The notes beneath the pieces were generated by a model. It made no database searches. It had not been told where the DNA came from and saw only the letters and a list, made by a program, of their open reading frames with translations. From assembly GCA_030762895.1 (NCBI GenBank), contig CM061070.1, positions 33,631,652 to 33,695,651 on the forward strand: a stretch of 64,000 bases of DNA. The letters are read 5' to 3'. Source of the DNA: Sophora flavescens (taxonomy: Eukaryota; Streptophyta; Magnoliopsida; Fabales; Fabaceae). Each line of letters opens with the position of its first letter. Position 1 is the first letter of the stretch. Positions 24,601-35,582 of the stretch are shown piece by piece. The position numbers and the translations under genes are program-made.

Positions 24601-27064
24601 GGCTGTCAAGAACTTCAATTGAACGGACAGCTTTACTTACACTATCACCATGCAAAGTAGAATCAATCTCAGCACAAACAGCACAAGGGTTAGTGTCAGT
24701 ACAGTCAGTACATGAATAAACATCATTAAAACTAGAAATAGATGGAAAATCAGCAACCAAGTCATCATAGGTGTCATCAACAATTTCAGAGAGCAACTCT
24801 ATTTGGAAAACATAGTTCTCTTCCAATGGATGCTTCATAGCATCGAAAATGTTGAACCTTGCAATGATGTCACCGAACTCCATGGACATGGTTCCATCGT
24901 GAACATCAATCTTTGTCTTTACTGTCTTCATGAATGGTCTGCCCAAGATGATGGATGATCTGCTTGAATTTGTTTCCCCTGCCATGTCCAGGATGTAAAA
25001 GTCAGCAGGGAAAATCAAATCATCAACTTGCACCAGCACATCTTCTACCACTCCAATGGGGCAAGCATTGGTCCTGTTTGCCAACTGAATGGTAAGACCT
25101 GTGTGTTGCTAGGGACCAAGATCAAGGTTATTGAAAACAGAAGTGGACATGACATTGATGGAGGCTCCCAAATCCAACATGCAATTGTCGAATTTGCTGT
25201 CCCCAATGGTGCATGGGATGGCAAAAGTTCCTGGATCCTTGCACTTCTGTGGCAGTGCCTGAGTGAGGGCCGAAACTGTAACCCTCTCAGGAGCAAGCTT
25301 AGGTTGAATGAGGGCTGAAACATTTCACCCCAAATTGACTCTATCATTACCCGTCAACCTTCTCTTGTGGGTGCACAAATCCTTCAGAAACTTTGCATAC
25401 TTTGGAACCTGTTTAATCACATCAAGAAGCGAAATGTTCACTGCCACTTTTCTGAACACATCTAGAATTTCCCTCTCCTTGTCTTCCCCATCAATCTTCT
25501 TATTTTTCTGCACTCTTTGTGGAAAGGGGATCGGTGGCATATACACTTTCTCAGCTTCAACAACAACAGAAGGCTCAGGAGTTACCTCAACAGTTTCTTC
25601 ATCTTTTTCAGGGGCTGCCTCTACAACTTTCCCGGATCTCAAAGAAATGGCACTCACATTAGGATTGGGGGCATTGGGATTCACCACTGTCTGTGCAGGT
25701 AGTTGGTTCGATCCCTGAGCTTGCTGCATGGCATTCATCGAAGTGGAGAGCTGTCCAATCCGTGTCTGCAAATTGTGAATGCTAGCATCCGTTCGCTGCT
25801 AAAATTGTGCCTGTGAGGCCTGAAACTGTCCAACTTGCTGCTGAAACTGGAGATTTTGTGCAGCCATTTGTGCAGTCATTTGTGCAGTCATTTACTTGAA
25901 CAGGTCCTCTAGTGAAGGTCCAGAAGGTGCAGAGGTGGTCGCTTGAGGAGGATTCTGTGGTGGTGCCATCAACTGTTGTTGTGATGAATTTCCATACCGA
26001 AGGTTGGGATGGTTCCTCCAGTTGGGGTGGTACTTATTTGTGGAGAGGTCAGGAATGCTGTACCGGTTCTGATTGTTGCCTTGATTGTAGAGATTAGCTG
26101 CATAAGCTTGAGGCAAATCAGTAACTGACTCATCCTTCAGAATAGGGCATGCATCGGATAGGTGCTCAGGGGAAGTACAAATGCCACACAACCTTGCCAG
26201 CTGAACCTTATCCATTGCCAATTGCTTCACCAAAGAAGTGAGCTCATCAATTCTGGTTTCAAGGGCCTTGTTGGAAGAAGAACCTTGGATCTCATTCACA
26301 CCCCTTGTCTCGACAGAGTTGCTTCTGGTTGAGAACTTTTGGGAGTTTAGTGACATATTTTCAATCAATTGCTTGGCAACGACTGGAGTTTTATCAACGA
26401 GTGCTCCCCCACTAGCAGCATCTAGGATGTTCGTGTCCATCGGTAGCAATCCCTCATAGAAGTACTGAATGAGCAGCTGCTCGGAAATCTGATGCTGAGG
26501 GCAACTGGATACCAACTTCTTGAATCTCTCCCAGTACTCAGCCAATGACTCATTGCTCCGTCTAATACCACAAATCTCCTTTCTGATTGATGCAGCTCTG
26601 GAGGCAAGGAAGTATCTTTCCAGGAAAACTTTCTTTATATCATTCCAGGTTGTAACAGAGTTTGGCTCAAGATAGTACAACCAATCCTTCGCAGTGCCTT
26701 CAAGTGAGAATGGGAAGGCTCGTAGCTTGATATGGTCTTCAGTTATGCCTTTCGGTCTCAAGGGTGTAGAGCAGACAACCTGGAATTCCTACAAATGCTT
26801 ATGTGGATCCTCACCTGCAAGACCACTAAACCTTGGCAACAAGTGTATTAAACCAGATTTAAGTTCAAAAGGAGCGACCACACCAGCATACTCAATACAC
26901 AACCCATTATAATTAACATCAGGGGCAGCAAGTTGTCTTAATGTTCTTTGATCAGCCATGTTATTTGAAACAGGTGAAGAATTAGAATTACTACTAGTGC
27001 TAGCCCGATTTGCTCTACGGCGTGTGGGCAAAGTTATTTCAATTTCAGGATCAAAATCACACAA
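21647..27064 (-). pseudogene. Athila B gag-pol, one frame broken by nonsense codons only
   Basis: All segments share one reading frame from 27064 (MCDFDPEIE) to 21647. Order: gag, ISLRSGK linker, aspartic protease (MLDLGASINVM; IILGRPFM), RT with FMDD (near 23820), RNase H (CDTSNYAVGAVL; VIVFTDHAALKYLL), integrase (HFSHASQVGGH; WGIDFMGHF; ISDQGTHF; YHPQTNGKAE) and C-terminal tail (KWIGPFVVTNVFPHG). The longest uninterrupted stretch is 25084-22631, 817 codons. Stops are seen at 26789, 25892, 25799, 25325, 25109, 22631, 22328 and 21887 (low coordinates). Comparison with A and D shows no frameshift. The integrase zinc finger has lost a cysteine region (CKDS then stop). Confidence 0.93.
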
Positions 27065-27145
27065 GTCAGAACAAGTAGACCTAGTAGCCAGACTAATTCA
27101 GCAGAAAAACAGAAAAACGAAAAATGCGAAAACAACAAACAAGAG

Positions 27146-27163
27146 TCCCCGACAATGGCGCCA
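27146..27163 (-). other. Primer-binding site of Athila B (tRNA-Asp type)
   Basis: On the minus strand TGGCGCCATTGTCGGGGA. It matches the complement of the plant tRNA-Asp 3' end at 16 of 18 positions; both differences are at CG sites (CG to CA or TG). It lies 3 nt inside the 5' LTR. Confidence 0.85.
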
Positions 27164-27166
27164 ATT

Positions 27167-28537
27167 TGACGCGCTGTCGCGCACGCGTCAAAAAGCGAGT
27201 GGTTTGTAAAAAACTGTAGTGAGGGTGCGACAACTCGGGTATCGTCTCTCGTGGACTCTTGTAGTGTTATTTGCAGAAAATATTTTTTTTGGGGGGGGGG
27301 GGGGGGTGGGGGTTGATTTGGAAGTCGATTGAAAAACAGAACAAAAACAGAGCATAAAAACAGAGCAATTTAAGTGGTTATGAAATAAGACGAAGACGAT
27401 CAATCTGCTGTTCGGTTTCCCACTATCATCGGTTCATGTAATTCCATGCCCTAAGCGGATTCTAATCCCTTTTCGATTGTAGCGACAATTAACAAGCGAA
27501 ACCGACGCTACGCGACGTATGTTCCTATTCCCGAATTAAGCAAACGGGGTGAAGCACTCGTGAATTAAGCAAACACGATTGAACGCATGCGAATTAAGCA
27601 AACGCGATTGAGTTTAGGAACATAAAATCATCGAAAATAAATCAACACTAATTCGATACAAACTGAATTAAGCAAACAGAGAATAAAGAATAGTATTGAA
27701 GGAGAGAAGGAAATTCAATTGGGAATTACAAGACCTCAAGTGTTGGCGGAAGCCGATTACAGCAGATTAATCTAGGGAGATTAGTTCTCCATCAAAGACA
27801 TAGCAAAAATCTAAAAGTATATTGAAAACAGTGAAATTCTGGATCCTTTTTCTGTCAGCTGCGCTTCTGTTTTATAGAGAGGCCGCCCGTCACGGCCGTG
27901 ATGGCCGTCACGGCCAGGCCGTGACCGCTTCTGTCTTGGCGCCAGTTCAAATTCTTGTTTGTCACGGCCGTGATACCTATCACAGCCAGACCGTGATCGC
28001 TTCTGACTCTGGGTGCTGATCTGTCACGGCCGTGACCTTCATCACGGCTGGGCCGTGATCAATTCTATCTTTCAGGTACTCCTCATCACTCCCGTGATGT
28101 GTATCACGGCTAGGCCGTGATCCTATCTGATCTCTCTGGTCTTCTCTTCACGGCCGTGTCCATCGTCACGGCTAGGCCGTGATGTTTCTGACTTCAGGGT
28201 CTTCATACCACACCCGTGATGGATATCACGGGTAGGCTGTGATGCTTTCTGTCTTTCCTGGGTAGCTCATCACGGCCGTGACCAGTGTCACGGTTAGGCC
28301 GTGATGGCTTCTGCTTCTAAGTATCCTTCCCTTCTTGCTCTCCTCATTAGCCTGAAACATGAAATAGTAATAAGTGCTTTATTTGACTCAAAACTAGCTA
28401 AATTATCCTAAAACTACTTAAGGGACTCAAAACCTTGCTTGAGGACAATCAAGTCTAATTTGGGCGAAAACGAGATATAATTAACACAAAACCACGGTCA
28501 TACTAGTCATAAAACTAGATGAGCCAGAGGCTGATCA
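27167..28537 (-). repeat. 5' LTR of Athila B
   Basis: 1371 bp. The TATA motif on the minus strand is at 27869-27876. A poly-G run at 27291-27306 is longer than in the 3' LTR and may be length-uncertain. Confidence 0.95.
27886..28310 (-). repeat. Palindrome array in the 5' LTR of B
   Basis: Seven units matching those at 19508-19948 one for one, with scattered substitutions, several of them C/T or G/A at CG sites (for example CACTCCCGTGATG). Confidence 0.92.
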
Positions 28538-29494
28538 ATATGCTTGAGGCAAATCAGTGACTGACTCATCCTTCAGAATGGGACATGCATCAGTCAAGTG
28601 CTCAGGAGAAGTACAAATGCCACACACCCTCGCTGGTTGAACCTTATCCATTGCCAACTGCTTCACCAAAGAAGTGAGCTCATCAAGTCTGGTCTCAAGG
28701 ACTCTGTTGGAGGAAGACCCATGGATCTCATTCACACCCCTTGTCTCAACAGAATTGCTCCTGGTTATGAACTGCTGGGAGTTAAGTGACATGTTCTCAA
28801 TCAGTTGCTTGGCAGCGGCTGGGGTCTTATCAACAAGTGCTCCCCCACTAGCAACATCTAAAATATTCCTGTCCATCGGTAGCAATCCCTCATAAAAGTA
28901 CTGAATGAGCAGTTGCTCGGAAATCTGGTGCTGAGGACAACTGGACACCAACTTCTTGAATCTCTCCCAGTACTCGGCTAATGACTCATTGCCTTGTCTG
29001 ATGCCACATATTTCCTTCCTGATTGATGCAGCTCTGGAGGCAGGGAAGTACCTCTCTAGGAAGACTTTCTTCAGATCATTCCAGGTTGTAACAGAGTTTG
29101 GCTCAAGGTAATATAGCCAATCCTTCGCAGCACCTTCAAGTGAGAATGGGAAGGCTCTCAGCTTGATATGATCTTCAGTTATCCCTTCAGGTCTCAAAGG
29201 TGTAGAGCAAACAACCTGGAATTCCTTCAGATGTTTATGTGGATCCTCACCTGCAAGACCACTAAACCTTGGCAACAAGTGTATTAAACCAGATTTTAAT
29301 TCAAAGGGAGCAACAACACCAGCATATTCAATACACAAACCATTGTAATTAACATCAGGGGAGGCAAGCTGCCTTAATGTTCTTTGGTCAACCATGTTAT
29401 CAAAAACAGGTTCAGAATTACCACTAGTGCTAGCCCGAATTGCTCTACGGCGTGTGTACAAAGTTCTTTCAATTTCAGGATCAAAATCACACAA
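28538..29494 (-). pseudogene. Athila A gag, N-terminal half (before the B insertion)
   Basis: From MCDFDPEIERTL at 29494 an open frame runs 319 codons to the B insertion at ...ILKDESVTDLPQAY. It contains the Athila gag core (FELKSGLIHLLPRFSGLAGE; DPHKHLKEFQ; LKAFPFSLEGAAKDWLYYL-like), a C-G-I-C-x5-H-x4-C zinc-knuckle-like element (CGICTSPEHLTDAC), and no stop. This half is intact; the protein was truncated by element B. Confidence 0.9.
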
Positions 29495-29571
29495 GTCAGA
29501 GCAAGTAGACCTAGTAGCCAGACTAAATCAGAAAAAATAAAAACGAAAAATGCGAAATTAACAAACAAGAG

Positions 29572-29589
29572 TCCCCGGCAACGACACCA
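29572..29589 (-). other. Primer-binding site of Athila A (tRNA-Asp type)
   Basis: On the minus strand TGGTGTCGTTGCCGGGGA, 16 of 18 matches to the complement of the tRNA-Asp 3' end. The two changes are C to T on the element strand, unlike those in B. Confidence 0.85.
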
Positions 29590-29594
29590 ATTTT

Positions 29595-30894
29595 TGACGC
29601 CCTATCGCTCACGCGTCAAAAAGCGAGTGGTTTGAAAAAAACGTAGTGAGGGTGCGACAACTCGGGTATCGTCTCACAAGGACTCTTGAATTATTATTCG
29701 CAGAAAAATCAGTTTTTTTTGGGGGGTTTTCAAATTAAAGATTCAATCAAGAAAATAGTCAAGAACAGCAATGCAAATTAAGTGGTTATCAAATAAATTG
29801 AAACGATTGACCTACTGTTCTCGGTTTCCCACTATCATTGGTTCACATAATTCCAACCCCTAAGCGGATTCTAATCCCTTTTTGATTGTAGCAACAATTA
29901 ACAAGCGGCATTGGTACTACGCAATGTATGTTCCTAATTCCCGAATTAAGCAAACGGGGTGAAGCACTCATGAATTTAGCAAACACGATTGGACACTCAC
30001 GAATTAAGCAAACACAATTAAGTACAGAAACATACAATCTTCGAAACGAACCAATACCTATTCTATATAATCCTGAATTAAGCAAATAGAACATATATCA
30101 TAGTATTGGAGAGGGAAAAGCAATTAAATTGGGAATTAATAGAACCTCAAGTGCAGTGGAAACCGATTACAGTGGATCAATCCAGGGGAGTTAGTGCTCC
30201 ATCAAAAATGAAATACAATCAGAGAAATTCGTAAACAAGGATTAGCAAAAAGATCCCCTCTGTTCTGCCCTAAAACAAAATTTATAACTTTCAGAACTGC
30301 GCACGATCACGAGGCGAGAAGCCTCTCGCGAGGCGAATATTAAAAATGGTGCCAGTTTGAATTTGGATTCTCGCGAGGCGAGTAGTGGCTCGCGAGGCGA
30401 GACAGAAAGGGTCTTCTCAAATACGCCCGTGATGAGTATCAGGACCCAGTCGTGATGGCTTCTGATCCTTAGGCTCGCGAGGCGAGATAGGGTTTGCGTG
30501 GCGAGACAGAAGTGGTTGCATTCTGCTGGCACAGTCAGCCTTCAGGCTCGCAAGGCGAGGTATGATTCGCGGGGCGAGACAGAAAGGATGACATTCTGCT
30601 GTCTCTGACTGGTCTTCAGTCTCGCGAGGCGAGTAGCCTCTCGCGGGGCGAGCATTTCCAGAATTGCCTTCTCCACTGGTTCTTCATTCCCTTGACTCCA
30701 AGTTAACCTGAAAACAAGGAATAGCAGTAAGTGCTTTATTCGACTCAAAATCAACTAAAATACCCTAAAACTACTTTACAGACTCAAAATGTTGCTTGAG
30801 GACAATTAAGTCTAATTTGGGCAAAAACGAGATTAAACCCGAACAGAACCATGATCTTTACTAGTCAAAAACTAGTCGAGCCAGAGGCTGATCA
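29595..30894 (-). repeat. 5' LTR of Athila A
   Basis: 1300 bp, TGATCAGCC... to ...GCGTCA on the minus strand. TATA motif near 30280-30288. Confidence 0.93.
30301..30660 (-). repeat. Palindrome array in the 5' LTR of A
   Basis: CTCGCGAGGCGAG-type blocks, some paired head-to-head (CGAGGCGAGAAGCCTCTCGCG at 30313), with one CGCCCGTGATG unit near 30423. One more paired block is present here than in the 3' LTR. Confidence 0.88.
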
Positions 30895-30899
30895 CTGAT

Positions 30900-31789
30900 C
30901 TACCGCCTCCGCTATCGCCGTCCGGACATGAACACGCCTCCACCGGACGGACACCGGCCGACCACGTGCTAACCATCATCCGTAAAGATTGTCCATTTTC
31001 CTTTTCCATCCTCTCAAACCCATTTCGGACCCTCGCGGTGGAGAGCGACGCATCATGACTGCGGTGGTGTGATGACAACAGGTCTGGGTTCGTGGAATCC
31101 CTGTCGCCACGACGCCACCCCCACCACGATCGAGGTTTGCTTCCACTGCCCCCAACAACTCGAGTTGCTCTGGTTCAATAGGCTCCAAACGCGTAAGCCA
31201 CCACCCACAGTGACCGAATCACTTGTTGTTCGTCGTCACGATCTCCAGATCCGCCATCCAAGACCACCGAAACAGAACTGTTGTGCTACAGTCCACTTGC
31301 CGTCGTCAACACTGGGAGAGGGAGTAATTAATCTACTGAGATCTGGTGAATGGATTCGACCATGGCGGCGGAGCTGAGGTGGTGGACGATGCTGACCAGA
31401 GAAGAAGGTGGAGCTCTGCGACAGTGCCTGGTTTGGAACGACGTTATTGTTTGGTCTGGCATGGCGGCGAAGCTCATGGCTAGGAGAGGAAGGACAGGGC
31501 AGCGCAAGTGGAAGGGAAGGCTAAGACAGCGAGTCACACGGGCTTGGGAGCCAACGTTGGAGGAGGAGAAGGTGTTGACTGGAGGGGACAACCGGCCTGA
31601 GCTCGGCACGACGATGTTCGGAACGACGGGAGAAGGGCGGCGATGCTAGGATACAGAGGGAGGTAGTAGGGAAGCAATGAAAATGTGTGGAAGGGTGCAT
31701 CATGTTACTATTGTCCAAAAAATTTCAATGGTTAAAACAAGTTGTGCACCATACACCACACAGTTTACTTGTGCACACTAGAAGCCGCC
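30900..31789. other. GC-rich right arm of the TIR DNA element
   Basis: Distinctly GC-rich (CCGCC and CGGCGG blocks) compared with all flanking DNA. Several overlapping frames of 60-100 codons are open on both strands (31069-31377, 31350-31649), as expected by chance at this composition. It may be a captured host gene piece, but no domain is recognisable. It ends in the right TIR. Confidence 0.5.
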
Positions 31790-32846
31790 GTCTGGTGAAT
31801 GGTGATGAAGAATGAAAGAGCTCGACGTCGTCGTTTTAGCGGTTAACATGTAAAACTTGGACCGTAGGTGAACCCGGTCTACTGTTTGGGTTTTAGTTTT
31901 GGTTTTTCTTTTTGGTAAAGAAAATGGTTAGATTATTAGGGAATTCATGTCCTCTTGCATGTCTAGAGAAGAACATCAACCTCAAAATTTATAATGGAAT
32001 TTACATTTCATCTACCACCACGAGGAAATATCTTAGAATCGAATTCAAGACACACCAAGTGTGGTAGAAAATTTGATCATATATATCATCCCCTTTTACT
32101 AATTTTATATTTTCTTTCTACTACTAAACATGAAAATGATTAGCGATCAATGTATAAAAATAGTATGTTGATTAGTAGGATGTATATATTGGTTGTCAAA
32201 ATAGTAATATTATTCATATAATAAATTCCAATATCTTGTTAATTAATCATTGTATCATTGTTAATTAATGTTTTTGTACGGGTCGAACCGGCCCCGATGA
32301 AGAGGAAGGAGTCCAAATGGGCTTTATACACGTTTTAAGCTACGCCTTCTACAAGGGTCCATTAGGATTTGTCTACTCAACCTCTCAATATTGAGACTCC
32401 TGAAATCTTGGGCCTGTCAGAGTAAAAGCCGAGGGGGCGATTAATTTTTTTTTTGGCTATATAGAGCAAGCAATGAAAAGGAAGCTGGGACAAGACACAC
32501 ATTCTAGCTACTGAGCTGGGTGTTCACCTCTATGGAATACTCAACTTCTAGGTCCTCGTACGGAAGATTTGGTACCCACCATGGGTCCACGATAAAATCT
32601 TTCCCCCGACCACACCATAATAGCAGCATGGTCTAGATGCGCAATGATACCAAAGAACGGATGACAGTTCAGAACAAACGGGATACTACTCAAAAAATTC
32701 CTTGGCCTACGCCTGAGAATCCACAGGCCAATAATCTACCTTTTTGGCTTCTTTTTTCTTTCTTATCTGTATTGTACCAAAACTTCATTAATCCCTTGCT
32801 CCATTCTCTCTACAAAACACGCCCACTTGCTCCCTCCTTCTTATCC
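31790..32846. other. Unassigned intergenic DNA
   Basis: AT-rich sequence with no supportable gene. The part next to 31790 is probably the former upstream region of the E3 ligase gene, now about 20 kb away. A TATA-like GGCTATATAGAGC is at 32454-32466. Confidence 0.5.
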
Positions 32847-32851
32847 CATCT

Positions 32852-33612
32852 TGTGACATCCGGGACTGACGAGGGCGGGGAATGATCGCCGGTACAAGAA
32901 GGTATAGATAAAGAGCGGCTCCTGGCAGGCTTCTAGGTGGAGGGACATATGAATGATTGATTACACACCCGAATGAGAGGGATCCCGAGACTCTGTAGGT
33001 ATGGGACTATATACTTGAGGATGGCTTATATGAATTGATTGATACTACCTATACCAACAAGATACTTCTTCTTTTCGGGAGCCTATCACTTAAGAAGCGT
33101 GTGAGTGAGGATAAAGCATGCTGAAAAGACCTGTGTTGGTCTGTGGGGGACAGTCGTCAATCCATAGCGCAGCCAGGGATGTTACAAATGGTATCAGAGC
33201 GGCACCTCTCCCAGTACGGTGTGGTTCCGGGACGAACCAAGCGGAAGCTGGTGGGCATGTGACACCCGGGGCTGACGAGGGAGGGAAGTGGTCGCCAGTG
33301 CAAGAAGGCACGGACAAGGACCGGCTCCTGGCAGACTTCTAAGCGGAAGGGTACATGAATGAACTGATTATACACTGGAATGAGAGGGATCATGAGATTG
33401 TGTAGGTATGGGACTATACAGTTGAGGATGGCTTATATGAATTGATTGGTACTACCTATACCAACAAAATACATCTTCTTTTCGGGAGCTCATCACTTAA
33501 GAACTCCACAGTTAAGTGACCTCCTTCAAAGTTTTCCTAGAAAGAGTGTGAGTGAGGACAAAGCACACTCAGTTGTCAATCGTCAATCCATAGCGCAGCC
33601 AAGGATAATACA
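32852..33612 (+). mobile_element. TRIM (terminal-repeat retrotransposon in miniature)
   Basis: LTR 1 is 32852-33186 (TGTGACATCC...GATGTTACA) and LTR 2 is 33258-33612 (TGTGACACCC...GATAATACA). A perfect initiator-tRNA-Met primer site TGGTATCAGAGC is at 33189-33200, 2 nt after LTR 1. The whole interior is only 71 bp and non-coding. The duplication CATCT flanks it (32847-32851 and 33613-33617). LTR 2 has an extra ~20 bp near 33500. Short LTRs, a tiny interior, a primer site and TSDs are the TRIM hallmarks; it would need proteins from another element to move. Orientation follows the primer site. Confidence 0.93.
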
Positions 33613-34076
33613 CATCTCCACCCGGTCTCTCTTCCAAATTTCCATCTTCAACCCCATCTCTCTCCTTGGTCTCATCGCCTTTCCTCACTCAGCCTTATCT
33701 CTCTGCTCTCAAACCCCAACTCCCTCACTCTAATCTTTTTGCACTCAAACCCGAAATCCCTCAGTGAGCAAAGATGGAGGTGCGGCGAAACGGAGGTTTC
33801 AAAGGCGAGTTAGAGTTATCCATACAAGAGGTGTGGCTCGGAAGAGGTACGGCCAGGCAAAGGTTCCAAATGAGTTCGAAGGTTCCGATGGAATATTTTT
33901 TATTTTTGACTTTGTGATGATCATACTTTACAATGTATGTAGTTTTTTAATATATTTTTTGGATCTGTTTTTCCCCCTCTTTCTTTTTCACTTTTTCCGT
34001 TTTTTCCTCTTCTTTCTTTGGATTCCAGGCATTTTTTGTTGAGATTTTGTAAGAAAATGTTTTTTTATGTTAAGCA
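33613..34076 (+). other. Possible 5' end of a gene or gene fragment, unrecognised
   Basis: A CT-rich leader-like stretch (33618-33770) precedes an ATG at 33774 that opens a 47-codon frame (MEVRRNGGFKGELELSIQEV). An overlapping frame from 33764 is 92 codons. A T-rich run follows. A possible 5' splice site GAG/GTACGG lies near 33856. The TRIM is inserted in the CT-rich stretch. I recognise no domain, and it may be decayed. Confidence 0.25.
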
Positions 34077-34232
34077 AAGGTGCTTAAAGTTAAGGAACCC
34101 CGTGTCACGTAGATCAACTCCAATGACAAAAGTAAATAAGGAACGGTTCCTTAGGTCAAGGAACTCTATAAGGAACCTGCATTGGAGTTACCCTTATGGA
34201 TGCACCTTTTCCTTGTCAACTTTAAGGCACTT
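34077..34232. mobile_element. Fold-back MITE-like element
   Basis: The ends AAGGTGCTTAAAGTTAAGGAA and (minus strand) AAGTGCCTTAAAGTTGACAAG are imperfect inverted repeats. A second inverted pair (AACTCCAATG and CATTGGAGTT) lies inside, so most of the 156 bp can fold back. No coding capacity. Confidence 0.55.
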
Positions 34233-34454
34233 CGGATAGAACGGTGTGGTGGCAGTTCAAAACCATAGGAGCGTATTACAGCTTTTAACACTCAAATGTT
34301 GCTTACTACGGTGACAGATGAGTCAAATGTTGATTTTTTTCCCACCAACCTGCAAGAAGCCGCTTTGGTATTGAATTCTTGACTTGCTCTTAACTCTATA
34401 CACTAGAAGACCTCAACATGTTTGGTTAATTTCAAGTAGGTCTCAAGCGTATCT

Positions 34455-34700
34455 TTGATTGAATTCATGACCAGGTTTAATAGGGACACCACGCAAATAC
34501 GAGATTTGTTCTTGCCAATGGCACTTCATGGCATACTAACAAGATTAAATCTAGGACTTTTTGCTTATTCACCCGCTCAAAAGCCTCTAGAAAATATTGT
34601 TGAGCTTAGGAGGAGGGCCACAAGTTATATATCAATATGCAAGAGATTGTCGAGTCCAGGATAAATACCCAACAAGAAAAACAAAGGATTGAATTAGAAC
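34455..34700 (+). pseudogene. Ty3/gypsy (Tat/Ogre-like) gag fragment
   Basis: Residues FMTRFNRDTTQIRDL and ELRRRATSYI resemble the conserved part of plant Tat-lineage gag. A frameshift near 34655 moves homology to MQEIVESRINTQQEKQR in another frame. No protease or RT follows. An isolated, decayed fragment. Confidence 0.6.
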
Positions 34701-34850
34701 GATGGTTAATTAGGAGAGTGCCTTATGCGTCTAATGTTGGGAGTATGATATGAAAAACTTGGAAGCAAGTCAAAGAAGGTGTTCTTGGGTTATAGGTAAC
34801 GAGTGTTTTGTTAAGTTTTAGATAGATACATGGCTTCTCTCAAGTACCAT

Positions 34851-35276
34851 TGACGGGTATGGTATCCGCCAAAATTATAAAACTGAGCCCAAAATCATAA
34901 TCTTAGTAAGGTATCGACCTAAGTCGTATCCCAATGATCAACTAAGTGAATGAATCAATTAGGCAAGCAAAAGTAAATGGTTGGAACAATGATTGCATAA
35001 TTTAAAATGTAAAATTGATCAAAGATATAAAGCAATAAAAACTGTAAATCATATCGTAAAAACAACCAATAATAGGGAATTGATGATTCTCGGGTTTAAT
35101 TGATCATTAGTCACAAAAGATCATCCTATTGTTACTCTAGTTCCTTATCTTGAATTAAAGTAAAAAGCCCTATTATAATTCGTAAATTCACAACTAGAAA
35201 CGTATCTAGAGGTCAGATCAATCAAGACAGCGAATTAAGCATTCCACAAAACCAAAATTTAACCAAGCTAAACATT
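34851..35276 (-). repeat. LTR-like fragment, minus orientation
   Basis: On the minus strand it ends ...TTTTGGCGGATACCATACCCGTCA. The same kind of end, TTTTGGTGGGTTCGGCACCC then GTCA, occurs on the plus strand at 54157-54179. Shared features continue inward (GTAAGG/GTCGA block; GGTTGTTTTTACG). Probably two diverged LTRs of one family in opposite orientation. Both other ends are unclear. Confidence 0.45.
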
Positions 35277-35452
35277 GGGCCTATTTGGAATGGCTTATGA
35301 AGGGCTTATTTGAGCTTATCTACTGGCATAAGTACTTATGAAGGTGTTTGGGAGAGTTTTTGATAAGAGCTTATGGCTACCCATAAGCTATTTATAGCTT
35401 ATTTTCAGAAGCTCGAACAACATGCTTATGATACAGCTTAGGCGGAGCTTAT
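35277..35452. mobile_element. MITE-like fragment cut by element E
   Basis: GGGCCTATTTGGAATGGCTTATG and repeated ATAAGCT/AGCTTAT blocks resemble common legume MITEs. Element E begins at 35453 and the distal end is not found beyond E. Confidence 0.35.
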
Positions 35453-35582
35453 TGTAACACGCTGCTTTTCGTTAAGTGCTTTTATAAAGCTTGTTTGGTT
35501 GTTTAAGTTTGTTTTGTCAAGTTAGAGTTGTTGGCCAAGGGCTTAGTGGAATTTTTGGCTCAAAAGTCCCTTTCTGTTACAT

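Larger units (their letters stand above)
18798..28537 (-). mobile_element. Athila-type Ty3/gypsy retrotransposon B (nested in A)
   Basis: 9740 bp with LTRs 18798-20160 and 27167-28537. The 5-bp duplication ATATG is perfect (18793-18797 and 28538-28542). It interrupts the gag of element A. The LTRs are very similar to each other by eye, so the insertion is younger than A. Gag-pol lies in a single frame with nonsense codons only. It shares LTR ends, primer site, coding layout and 3' hairpins with A and D, but its LTR palindrome array is of a different sequence class. Confidence 0.95.
11535..30894 (-). mobile_element. Athila-type Ty3/gypsy retrotransposon A (outer)
   Basis: It is bounded by LTRs 11535-12792 and 29595-30894, which begin TGATCAGCC and end in TCA on the element strand. 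The 5-bp duplication CTGAT flanks both sides (11530-11534, 30895-30899). A tRNA-Asp-type primer site lies next to the 5' LTR. Its own length is about 9.6 kb once element B is removed. Gag-pol is frameshifted in several places and split by B within gag. Athila elements sit in the Ty3/gypsy group without a chromodomain. No env-like frame is seen between pol and the 3' LTR. Confidence 0.93.
11360..31789. mobile_element. TIR DNA element split by nested Athila insertions
   Basis: The left end reads GGCAACTTCTATGGTGCACA from 11360. The right end, read on the minus strand from 31789, is GGCGGCTTCTAGTGTGCACA. Similarity continues for about 60 bp, including a second GTGCACAA block in each arm. Removing the Athila insertion (11535-30894, target duplication CTGAT) leaves a body of about 1.07 kb: an AT-rich left part (11360-11534) and a GC-rich right part (30900-31789). 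The long imperfect TIRs suggest a Mutator-like or related non-autonomous element. I found no clear duplication at its outer edges. It begins 51 bp from the E3 ligase start codon. Confidence 0.6.

Noticed and set aside
31069..31718. Several 60-100 codon frames
   Set aside because: Overlapping frames on both strands in a GC-rich transposon arm; expected by composition.
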